A DNA stretch of 64,000 nt from Colletotrichum lupini. Taxonomy: Eukaryota > Ascomycota > Sordariomycetes > Glomerellales > Glomerellaceae. The notes below the pieces were generated by a model. The model was not told the DNA's origin and ran no database searches. It saw only the letters and a program-made list of their open reading frames with translations. Location: NCBI RefSeq assembly GCF_023278565.1, contig NC_064676.1:1550001-1614000 (forward strand), written 5' to 3'. Positions 12,796 to 22,224 of this stretch are shown here, piece after piece; within the stretch, counting starts at the first letter, position 1; every line of letters starts with the position of its first letter. A program made the position numbers and the translations under genes.

Positions 12796-13672
12796 ACTCG
12801 TCATTATGGCCAGAAAATTGATACTCACATTCGAAACCAGTCAGGAGCCATCGAGCGACAGAATCGCGAAAGCCGCTGCAGAGACCAACACGATTGGAGA
12901 AACAGCCCATTTGCGGCTTTTTTTGGGTAGCCGTGACGGTGATACTTGGATTGATTGATGTCGATGACCGATGGGGCCTCGGTCTTGTACGTGAGATTTG
13001 GCGGGGCTTTTGCCAGCCACCGCTGCGCTTCTGTGAACCGAGACAGACATCCTGAGGATTTACCATTGTACAGCTGGCACCCAAGGCTGGGGTTTACAGA
13101 GATGAGAGAATCATATTGTCAGGTCTCATAGTGGGAAAACCTTCAGCGCAGCAACTACCGAGGTCCAGGCGTTAGACACAATATGTCTTCCATTCCCTCG
13201 AGGACCGTTATTCCCTCGATCTCGCAATCGTAGTGCATCTTCAGCTCTCGTCGCACGAACCGGGGTTTCTTTGTGTCTAGGCAGCCAACGGCACAGCTGA
13301 CAGGGTTCTGCTTAAGGCCCATATGAGCCAAAATTGTGGTCCAATGGCAAGACCCTGATCTCCGCCGCCAACTGGTTCTAGCCAGGGGCGCCGTCCTTTT
13401 TGGGACGCGATTGTTACCGCGCCGGTGCCTGTATCATGCACCAAACCGTTAGAAGAGCGGCACAGTCGTGCGATAAAATGAGCCAAAATTCCGGTGCCAA
13501 AAATTTAAACCAACGCCTGTGTCTCTTGCTCCTTTTCGGTTCGTGTTGAAAAGCGCCATCGGTTTTGTTGCCGCTCATTTTGCGGTTCGGACTACACCAG
13601 AATCGTGGACTCTCGTGTTGTAAAGTCGCTGTCGAAGTGTGTAAGACGCTCACTAAGCCACTCAAATTCATC
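12796..13672. other. Intergenic region, no recognisable gene
   Basis: This stretch lies between the SEC11 stop and the start of the MARVEL-like gene, both on the plus strand. It should contain the SEC11 terminator and the downstream promoter. I see no open frame with coding character on either strand and no RNA gene. Confidence 0.5.
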
Positions 13673-14552
13673 ATGGCTTCAACGCAGTACGCACCACAGT
13701 CGCAGTACGCACCACCTGATGGCTTCGAAGGCTACGTGCCATACGCGCAACAAGCTCCTCAAGAAATCCCATTCAACGCAAAATGGCACCGAGCAAAGAT
13801 TGTCATTCGCGGCTTCAATATTGCGTTCAGCGCCATCGTCCTCGGCATCTCGCTCTCTCTCATATTTTACTCATTCTCGAGTTCATTCTATCTTGTATTC
13901 AGTGGATTCCCCGTAAGCAGTGTGCTCCTAGCATGACGATTCAATGTCGGGGACATGAGATATCTAACCCGCTTTTAGGCAGCCGCTCTTGTGTGTTGGG
14001 AAACCTCTGAACTCATCACCATCTGCGCGAGAGGCGGGAGGCGTGGAATCCACCCCGGTGCTCACGTCGGAATGCACTTGCTCTTCTGGCTCGTCTTCAT
14101 GGTGGCCACTGGATGGGAGATTGCAAACATCATCCTCCGCGATGGTCCGCGGTCGTGGGTGTTGAGTGGTGGCCAGGTCACCTCTATGCAGGATACTGTA
14201 ATGGCGTTCACTGCCCTCTTGTTGTTAGTACTCGATATGAGTTTTTCGAAAAGCCTCGGGATGATCGCTAACACCTCATAGTATCGACAATTTCACCCTC
14301 TTCGTCCGCGCCTGTATTGAATGCAAGCAGCGCAATGCTCGCCCTCCTCCCGTTTATATGGTGCCTATCAACGGGCCGCCGCCGATGCAGCCTGCAGGTT
14401 CATACCAGCCCTACCCGTACTCGCCGCAGCAATCTTCTTTTCAACCGCAGCATGACAAAGGGCAAATGTCAGGAGCCAATGTTGGTACAACTGAGAGGAT
14501 AGCCGAAACCGGCCCAGACGGGACGTACTACGGTCCCGGAAGCCGAGCTTGA
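13673..14552 (+). CDS. Four-TM MARVEL-like membrane protein
   Basis: Three exons, 13673-13912, 13979-14223 and 14282-14552, give 251 aa. The donor of intron 2 could instead lie 3 bp earlier (exon end 14220) without changing the frame. The first 40 residues are Gln/Tyr/Pro-rich and soluble. Four hydrophobic segments follow at about 43-66, 70-92, 105-126 and 150-172, the arrangement of MARVEL-domain proteins in filamentous fungi, which sit in the plasma membrane or endomembranes. The C-terminal tail of about 80 residues is Pro/Gln/Tyr-rich (P-P-P-V-Y-M, then P-Y-P-Y-S-P-Q-Q) and probably cytosolic. The exact function is unknown. The four-TM topology is seen directly; the MARVEL name is inferred from topology and tail composition. 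Confidence 0.8.
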
Positions 14553-14853
14553 TCGAGCACTGTTGGATGAGAGCTGCGGAGGACCTTGGATGCTTGGTAT
14601 GGAAAACGGATGATACCCAAATGTTGCAATTAGGGGGCTGGATTCCATCGAGCAATGGAGTACAATGTTCATGACGTTAGACCATGTCATACTAGACTTA
14701 ATTACATAATCTATAATCACAACTTCGATTGCCTATGACCATTGCATCTTTGAAGATGTGCATTGTACCGTTTTTGAGCACCGAAATTGTCATAGATACA
14801 TTCTTTATATTTATTTTTAGGCTGGGAGGGTATCGAGCTACCCTGTTTGACGC
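14553..14853. terminator. Convergent 3' region between the MARVEL-like and DUF1349-like genes
   Basis: The two genes converge on this 301-bp stretch, so it should hold both polyadenylation regions. It is AT-rich near 14800-14820, which fits, but I claim no specific cleavage site. Confidence 0.4.
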
Positions 14854-15473
14854 TCACTCAGACCACTGCACGTCAAAGTCCTTGAACTGAACCTCAAGAT
14901 CGCTCTTGGCATCTTTGGCAGGCCGAGCAACCAAAGCGCCAACGGTCAGATTCCAATCCTTGCCAGTGCAGTCATCGTCTCCAAAAACCCAGCAAATCTC
15001 ACGCAGCGGCACCTTGGTGCCGTCCTGCTTCACGTAGTACACCCAGAAGCTCGGGCCCATGAAGTCGCGCTCCTGCTCGATGAGCACAGTGATGCTCTTG
15101 GTGTCCTCAAAGGCGGCGAGAGGGGTAATGCTCCAGTCGGCCCAGCGGTCGCAGGCAACGGTGCTGAGCTGTGGCGTGCCTTGGTAGTACTCCAGGCCGG
15201 TCTTGATCCATCTCTTCTCGCGGCCAGAGTTAGAGTCAAAGGTGACGATGAGGCCTGCCTGGTCGTACTGTTCGGTCCAGTCTGCGGTGAATGTAATTTT
15301 GGCAGACTTGAATTGGCTTAGGGGCTTGGCCGGAACCGTTTTTGTGGGAGCTAAGTTTGTTAACTTGCGGCATATGTTAGGAGCGAGTCTAAGTTACCAT
15401 CGTAGACGTTGTGAGCAGGCGGCTTCTTCCATACGTCTGTGTTGGGGGCAGCGGAAAGGGTAAAGGAAGACAT
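14854..15473 (-). CDS. DUF1349 / concanavalin-like protein (REE1-type)
   Basis: Two exons, 15473-15398 and 15350-14854, give 190 aa; the 47-bp intron has GT..AG ends and a CTAAC-like branch word, and the stop is TGA at 14856-14854. The protein has no signal peptide or membrane segment. It shows the pattern of the DUF1349 beta-sandwich family (regulation of enolase protein 1 / YesU-like): an early F-T-A-D-W-T-E-Q-Y-D-Q-A-G-L strand pair, K-R-W-I-K-T-G-L-E-Y-Y, a central W-A-D-W-S motif, and a late R-E-I-C-W-V-F-G segment before a final edge strand. Family members are mostly of unknown biochemical function; carbohydrate binding has been suggested from the fold. The family call is by recognition of the motif order. 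Confidence 0.82.
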
Positions 15474-16970
15474 GATTGACTAGATTAAGGTATCTTGATT
15501 GTGTTGTACTCGCCAAGAATAAAAAGAGTAAATGTGTATAAATTGCGTGGATATACTGAAGTTGAGAAAATGAGGCAGAGAATAGTGATGGGTGCTTGGA
15601 GGTTTAAATAGGCTTGAGCGAGAATGGTATTACGGCTCGTTCTGCACCGGACACTTCAATGAAGATGGCGTGAGAGTTACCAAGTAAGCTACCTACTTGG
15701 TGACTTCCCGCACTTGCCCCGCAGTAAGCAACACGAAGTATTCATACTTGTAGAATGTTTGCCGATCTAAGGTGTCATGCAGGGTCTCTTCACCTTGTGT
15801 CGTTGTGACGGTGCAATGGGCCGATAAGCCGCCCATACCGAAACCGATTTCTCAGTACTTAATGCGCAATTGGGTTTACGGGCTTTTCATAAGGGCCAGT
15901 AACACGAAGAATCATGGTTAGGAGTAGTTTGTAGCGCTATAGACCTGAAAGGAGAAGCCCCGTGAATCTTCATTCCCGCTTAGAATGCTTATGAATACAA
16001 AGAGGCCTCATGATCAGGACAAGTGTCGAGAGAATGTTCCCTTGGACCTACATGTCACTGATCAAGTTGCCCCGCGATTCCCTCAGTACGCGGGGCAAAG
16101 CAGAAGTGACTCGGCCCGCAGGTGGAAGAGCTTGAGGGATTGGCTGGCGCCGGTTACTAGCGGAGTCTCCGCCGATAGGCATTGTATCTGTATCTGCTGG
16201 GAATACTGCCTGATTTGGAAGCAGTTCCCGCAAGGTAAATTCAACTGATCGAGTTCTCCAAGTTGATGACAGGCATTGTTCAGTTAGGAGGACAGAGAAT
16301 CTCCACATCAGTGAGGCTATATTGATGTGATGTTGCTGGAAGTATCTCCAGTGCGTCGTTGGAATATTTTAGTTGTGCAGACGGACGCAGATTCGAACCA
16401 GCAGCTCTGGAACAAACACGAAAAAGTGGATATTCCCTTTTATGGAAGGTAACGGAGATTGACTCAGCAAATGCCTACATCCCACCACTGACTGCGCACC
16501 GGCCTTCCATCTCACAAACGTGCACCTTCCCCCGCTCGACCATCTCGTCGCCAACCCCACAAAATTTCCCATTCTTCACCTCATTCCGCCGACCACCAGT
16601 ATCCCTCTGCAGACACCGCAGACAAGCTATAGCAGACTCCATCTTCAATTCACTTACACTCTATTCGCCCATCGTATTATTCCTGCCCACATCACCGAAC
16701 GCGTCGACAAACCTCGCACCAAGCCACGCCTGCGCACGTCATTGCTTTTATCCACGTCGTCTGAGGTGTGAAGGCGAAGCAGACTGGCAACCTCTGTAGC
16801 CTAGTGCTGGAGGAAAGGGGATGTTCACGAGGCCATTCGCAGCTCCGTAATACGCATCTCCCAAACGCCCATGCTGCAAACAACTCTTTCTTTCTCGACA
16901 AAATTCTCCTAGGCCTCCCAAAATCCCCGCGAGTCGCCTCCGCCTTCGCAAGGTGCCCCTCGTCGAAACA
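15474..16970. promoter_or_regulatory. Divergent intergenic region between the DUF1349-like gene and BRF1
   Basis: About 1.5 kb between two divergent start codons. The part next to BRF1 (about 16,490-16,970) is C/T-rich on the plus strand, as expected for its leader. Small open frames here (for example 16,359-16,799) lack coding character. No RNA gene was seen; a GATTCGAACC word near 16,391 does not sit in a tRNA-like fold. Confidence 0.4.
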
Positions 16971-19169
16971 ATGTCTTCCTTCCTAACGCCCACCAAAAAG
17001 TCCCAAAAGCCGGCTGCTAAGTCGAAGCCTTTCCAACCACCGAACCGCATTCGAGCCATTCGTGAGCAAGCCGAACGACAGCAAGCTAGCGCCGCCGCCG
17101 CCGCAGCCAACGCTGCTGCTCAGGCACAACAGAACCGAGCAAGACCCCCTACTGTCGCCATCTCGAACCGCCCACAATGTCCGAACAAGGCCTGTGTCAA
17201 GCCCAATGTCGTCGATGGCATCTGTCAAACCTGCGGTCGTGTCGCCGATGACAGCAACATTGTTGCCGAAGTTCAGTTTGGCGAGACTTCTTCCGGTGCT
17301 GCCATGGTACAGGGAAGCTATATCGCCGCCGACCAAGCTGGCGTGAGGAGCATGGGCCCGGCCTTTCGCCGTGTTGGTGGTTCCGACGACAGAGAGAAGA
17401 CCATCCGCGAGGCTCGCGCCCTGATGCAGGGTTATGCTCAGCGCCTCAATCTCAGCGATAACACTGTCAACACCGCTGTGCAGTGTTTCAAGCTTGCCTC
17501 CCAGTCAGGTTTCACACAGGGTCGAAAGATCATCACCGTCGCAGCTGTATGCCTCTACGCTGCATGCAGAATGGAAAGGCCGTGTCGCGTTATGCTCATC
17601 GATATCGGCGACATTATCCAGGTCAACGTGTTTGTATTAGGAAGAACCTTCAAAGCCTTGACCAAGACTCTTTGCCTCTTCCCAAGCGGAGAGTCTCCGG
17701 TCTTCCCGGAAGACATCATCTACCGATTCGCCTCCAAGCTCGAATTCAAGCATATGACCAATCGCGTCGCCGAGGACGCTGTCCGCCTTGTCCGTCGCAT
17801 GAAGCAAGATTGGATCGTCATGGGCCGTCGTCCATCCGGTATCTGTGGAGCGTGTCTTCTGATGGCTGCTCGAATGCACAACTTCCGGCGAACCGTTCGG
17901 GAAGTTGTATACATTGTCAAAGTCACGAACCACACCATCCAGGAACGTCTCGAGGAGTTCAATGTGACAGAGACCAGTAAAATGACGGTGGAAGACTTCT
18001 TGTCCCAAGATTTCGGCTCTAGCTCTCATGACCCCCCGTCTTTCTACCGGAACACCGAGGCTTGGCAAGCGCAGCAGGCAGAGCTTGGCAAGAAGCGGAA
18101 GCGAACTATCACAGACGACGGTGATAACAACAGGACGACACCTGCGCCCTCTCTGCCACCGCCTGATTTATCTGCAGCACCGACTATTGAGTATCGTCGA
18201 GATAAGGACGGCTACATTATCCCCCCTCTCCCGTCCAAAATTGCCGTCAACGAGCCGGCTTTAAGGGATGCTAACAGCACCCAACATCTTGAGGGCCTGG
18301 CTCAAGAATTCGGCGACGCGGAGAAGGAAAATGAAGAGTCATCACAGACGGATGCTGGCAGTGAAAAGACGCGGCAACCGAAGCCGTCGTTGCCAATCAA
18401 CGAAGAGTGGGAGGAAGATGAGGCAGAGATGGAAGATCAGATCTCGGAAATTATGAATGATCCCGAGACCTACGAGCACGCAAAAGCTTTCAGCAACGCC
18501 GAGCAGCGAGCTCGCATCCACTCGATCTGGGCCCTCCAGCAGCAACCAGACAAGTCTGTCTCAATGGCGCCCGAGGTTGGCGAAGACGAGTTCGCCGATG
18601 ATCCTGAAGTTGCGAACTGCATGTTGACTCCTGATGAGATCAAGATCAAGGAGCTTCTGTGGGTCAATGAAAACAAAGACTGGCTGCGCGCATCGCAGGA
18701 GCGTCTGTTCCGCAAGAAGCTGGAGGAGAAGAAGCCTAAGAAGGATCGCAAGCGGAAGAAGCGCCCTCGTATTGGCGAAGGCCAGACGACACCTGCCAGC
18801 ACACCAGGCGAGGCTGCTGTGAATGTCATGAAGGAGCGTGGTTTCTCGAAGCGCATCAACTACGAGGCTATCCGACAGATGTTCGACGTCGCTGGTCAAG
18901 GTGACCCGGGCTCCCGGCCTGAGAGTGAAGCTGCGAGCCGTCCTACGAGCAAGGCGCCTAGTGTCGTGGACGACCACTACGACGAAGAAGAAGAAGAAAT
19001 CGAGCCCATTGATGGCGACGGGGGCCATGAGCACCAAGACGACGAGTACGGTGGTGGGGATGACTACGATGACATGGGCGACGAATCCCACATGTACGAT
19101 GAGGACGATCAGGGGGTGGGTGAAGACGATGACGACGACGACTTTGGTCTCAATGACGACGATGAGTGA
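16971..19169 (+). CDS. BRF1: Transcription factor TFIIIB subunit BRF1
   Basis: Intronless, 732 aa. BRF1 is the TFIIB-related subunit of TFIIIB, which recruits RNA polymerase III to tRNA and 5S genes together with TBP and BDP1. A basic, Ala-rich N-terminal extension of about 65 residues precedes the zinc ribbon (Cys 70, 75, 85, 88; C-Q-T-C-G-R-V), followed by the conserved F-G-E-T-S-S-G-A-A-M-V-Q-G-S segment. Two cyclin folds follow (about 135-215 and 235-325, with R-R-P-S-G-I-C-G-A in the second). The TBP-binding homology block (C-M-L-T-P-D-E-I, K-E-L-L-W, R-L-F-R-K-K-L-E-E-K) lies near 540-610, and the protein ends in a long Asp/Glu-rich tail. The ATG at 16971 is preferred because an in-frame extension to 16953 begins with GTG. 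Minus-strand frames across the acidic tail are shadows. Confidence 0.95.
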   Translation: MSSFLTPTKKSQKPAAKSKPFQPPNRIRAIREQAERQQASAAAAAANAAAQAQQNRARPPTVAISNRPQCPNKACVKPNVVDGICQTCGRVADDSNIVAEVQFGETSSGAAMVQGSYIAADQAGVRSMGPAFRRVGGSDDREKTIREARALMQGYAQRLNLSDNTVNTAVQCFKLASQSGFTQGRKIITVAAVCLYAACRMERPCRVMLIDIGDIIQVNVFVLGRTFKALTKTLCLFPSGESPVFPEDIIYRFASKLEFKHMTNRVAEDAVRLVRRMKQDWIVMGRRPSGICGACLLMAARMHNFRRTVREVVYIVKVTNHTIQERLEEFNVTETSKMTVEDFLSQDFGSSSHDPPSFYRNTEAWQAQQAELGKKRKRTITDDGDNNRTTPAPSLPPPDLSAAPTIEYRRDKDGYIIPPLPSKIAVNEPALRDANSTQHLEGLAQEFGDAEKENEESSQTDAGSEKTRQPKPSLPINEEWEEDEAEMEDQISEIMNDPETYEHAKAFSNAEQRARIHSIWALQQQPDKSVSMAPEVGEDEFADDPEVANCMLTPDEIKIKELLWVNENKDWLRASQERLFRKKLEEKKPKKDRKRKKRPRIGEGQTTPASTPGEAAVNVMKERGFSKRINYEAIRQMFDVAGQGDPGSRPESEAASRPTSKAPSVVDDHYDEEEEEIEPIDGDGGHEHQDDEYGGGDDYDDMGDESHMYDEDDQGVGEDDDDDDFGLNDDDE

Positions 19170-21522
19170 GCATACTCAGTCGCGCAATGTCTTGTCTTTT
19201 AGGAATTGGGCCAATCGTGGAGGATGGCTTGCTTGTAGTTGATACCCCATGAGCTTCGAATATGTCGAGGCCCCGGCTGCGCTGCCCCCACGTATGATTG
19301 CGCGTCTTATGGATAGAGCATCTTAGACCAGAACAGCAATCTGCATAGACTTTTTGGCAGGACCTGTCGACTCAACTGGCGTGTTTGTGATATTCACTGC
19401 CCCCAACATCTTCACCATCAGCTCCGATGGTTTGAAAGCTACCCCGCTTCCGCACTTGCGACATCCTTTTGGACGATCCCTGACATCCATAGTGTTGTGA
19501 AATCACAAAAGCTACCATGTCAACGAGTCACAAGATTGGAAATTGCGGACGCACCTAGCTTCCTTCACCTGCCTTTCCGGCTGTCATTGAATTCCGGCAT
19601 GTCCAAGACACCGGGCCGTCCGCGCTGCGCGCGGAAGTTATTTCGCGACAAAGTCAGTATAGCAGGTTCGTTCAGCGTTACAAGCCTCCGAGCTTTATAT
19701 CCTTATGTACCTTTATGAGGTAGGATTGTTCAGCAAGCTAGCTTTACCTGTTGCTCTCGCTAAGTCCATTTCAACGTAAACAAATCGTGATTGTGTCAAA
19801 ATTTAAGGAAGCTGAATACTGACACTTTCACGGCACGTTCTGCTATCTCGAGTTGCATGGATGGTGACTAGCTGTCTCCCATATGGCCACAGCTTAGAGT
19901 TACTTGTGGAACAGCAAGCTGGAGTCTACGCCCTCAAAAGCTATCATTCTTGGTTTCAAAGCAACTATATACGGAAGTTTTCACGTCGCCAGGCATCACT
20001 CACTAATCAATCGCGTTCTCTAAGAGCCGACTTTCAAATTCAAACCCAGGCAATCAGCCTGACCGGCGAGAAATCATTCGCCTACGCCAGTGGATTTTAT
20101 GATGACATCACATCTTTCGATACTATTTCAATACTACAATTGGAAACATGAACGAAGAGACCTATCTCGTTCGTCTTAGGCTTAGGTTATAACATTTATC
20201 CAGTGCCCAAAGGTAAGTTCAACTTTCTGTTTCGACGTGCAATGAGATACATTCATGAGATGCCGATCAGCGATCAAACTTCAAAATGCGTGCCCCTTGC
20301 CAATCTAGATAACTAGCTTTATAATCTCCTATGACGAATGAATATCCGTTCTATCATGTTGTGGATTCACCAAGTCCGAGATGAGCACTCACCTTACAAT
20401 AAGTTCTGAGATCAGACATAGAGCTTCTTCACGATGGGAGAAAGCTTACATCCTCGTTTTTGAACATGATAGACTGGATTTTCGTTTCTAGTATCTTGCC
20501 AGAAAACTCCGTTTAACGTTGAGTGTCACCGAAGTAAGGCTGCTTCAAAGCGTCAACTTTTGCTATGGCGGATTCCCTCTTCGAAAGGGGCTCTCGAAGA
20601 AGCTTTCGAGTCTTCATCTGTAACAAACCATTATCCATATGTTGTGTACATTATCATGCTTTAGTAGACAACCTACCAGCAGCTAATCTTGGCCGTAGAA
20701 GTTTGAAGAATCGCACCAATAGGTGCACCTAATGCTGCAGCTTCTGCTTCGATGCTAGTGAGCGTCTCAGCAACTCGGTCTTCTCGTTCAAGAAGCGGCG
20801 CAATTTAAGAATTATGCACCGGAATTTGACTGTGTTCAATAATCCTAGAGGCCACGGCTGCATCAAATTTGATTTATGTTACCCTGAAGAGGTACAACAA
20901 TATCCAGCATCGCCTCCACTTTGTTCGAAGATGTGCCTCTGCACCGCAGCATCAACTTCCTTCTGAACAACGCTAAGCAGAGACAGAGAGAAGTCAAACA
21001 TGTAATGAGAAATTTGGAAGACCTCCGTCAAAAGCTATGCAATCACCGAAGGTTATTCTTTCGTCGATTACAGCGGCACAGCCGTTAGTAACATCTCATT
21101 CATCTTGACAAGTATCATGATCTTAAACACCTCGAAGCGAGGGCAACCTGTTAAAGCCTGTTGGCCTTCGTACAATGATACTAACCTATATCAAATTGAC
21201 TAACAGCCTCAAACTAACAGTCTCCAAACTTCCAAGTATTGAAGCCCCTGAGCGATTGGCATGAGTCGGCATCAGGTCACGGTCAAGGTGATTGCAGGAG
21301 AATGATACCACCGTACTAGAACAGAAATATCGAAGCACTCGAATGTTTCGAATTCGGAGTGAACCCATCACTAAAAAGTCAAAGTGTACCGAACTGGCTT
21401 CATTCACTATATATTTACTGAAAATCCTTCATATACAACGCTATCCATTGCTCCCAACCTCAGTCTGCTCAGTGACGTGCATCCTATCCTTCGGTCCTCA
21501 AGCATATCCAGTCTCGAGATGC
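19170..21522. other. Intergenic region containing a decayed gene relic
   Basis: About 2.35 kb between BRF1 and the secreted-protein gene. Apart from the relic annotated separately at 20,673-21,000, I find nothing coding. Open frames such as 19,861-20,151 have no domain or splice context. Base composition drifts towards AT compared with the BRF1 gene. Confidence 0.45.
20673..21000 (-). pseudogene. Relic of a small protein gene
   Basis: Minus-strand sequence with protein-like character but broken frames. From about 20,860 down to a TAG at 20,675-20,673 one frame reads D-A-A-V-A-S-R-I-I-E-H-S, then meets an in-frame TAA where CAA would continue, then A-P-L-L-E-R-E-D-R-V-A-E-T-L and I-E-A-E-A-A-A-L-G-A-P-I-G to the end. 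Upstream near 20,930-20,970 a similar patch (V-D-A-A-V-Q-R-H-I-F-E-Q-S) appears, so the original may have contained a repeated helical unit. I do not recognise the family. The internal TAA would fit a RIP-type C-to-T change. Alternatives are chance frames or unresolved introns. Confidence 0.35.
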
Positions 21523-22224
21523 TTAGCAACCCTTAAGAGCATCCTTCTTGTTCTGCTGGTTCTGGTCGATACCCCCAGAGAATTCCTTCTCCATCTGGGC
21601 GATGGTATCCAGATCAGCGTTGTTGCCCGTGAGACCCTGAGCCTGCTTCAACTCGGTAGCCTGTGCGTTTTGGACCTATAATGACTTGTCAGATTGCTGT
21701 TTTTTACCGCTTCACTGTGTGGGGTAAAAGTCCGAACGTACCTTCTTCAGACCCGGAATTGCGGCGTTACCCTTGGGAGCGATCTTCTGGTTCTCGGCGC
21801 GGACATCCGCTCCAGACTTGACAGTAGCGACGAGCTTGGTCTTAGCCTGGTCGAACTGACCCTTGTTCCCAGACTGAACAGCCTTCTTCACAGCAGCGAC
21901 ATCCTTCTGCTCTTGCTTCTGGATGGAGATGTTCTTGTCGATACCAGTAGCCAGCTTCTTGGCAGCAGCGCACTCGTCAGCGGTAGGCCTGGTGTTTCCT
22001 CCGGTTCCGTTCTTCGTGGCCTTGGTGGTCTGGCCCTTGTTGGTGTTGCCGTTGTTGTTGGTCTTCGTCTTAGTGCCCTTAGTTCCGTTGTTGTTATTAT
22101 TCTTATTCTTGTTCTTGTCGGCGGCGTCTTGCGCAGCGACGGCTTCTACCGGCGCCGGCGCGGGCAGAGCAATGACGAAAGTGAAGAGAAGGAAGAGAGA
22201 GAGGAGAAGCTGAGTGTAACGCAT
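21523..22224 (-). CDS. Small secreted Lys/Asn/Thr-rich protein
   Basis: Two exons, 22224-21742 and 21675-21523, give 211 aa; the 66-bp intron is GT..AG and phase 0, and the stop is TAA at 21525-21523. Residues 1-20 form a clear signal peptide (M-R-Y-T-Q, then a Leu/Phe-rich core ending near A-L-P-A-P-A). A low-complexity region of Lys, Asn, Gly and Thr follows (about 38-75), then a helical, Ala/Lys/Gln-rich C-terminal part. Only two Cys remain in the mature chain, one in D-E-C-A-A-A-K-K and one as the last residue; they could pair. No enzyme motif is visible. Candidate roles are a cell-wall or secreted surface protein or an effector-like protein; nothing in the sequence decides between them. 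It sits at the edge of the accessory region. Confidence 0.8.

Noticed and set aside
16388..16405. GATTCGAACC word, a possible minus-strand tRNA T-loop
   Set aside because: The 5-bp stem does not close and no further tRNA arms are found.
18561..19091. Minus-strand open frame with many Val/Leu/Phe
   Set aside because: It is the antisense of the acidic, Asp/Glu-rich tail of BRF1.
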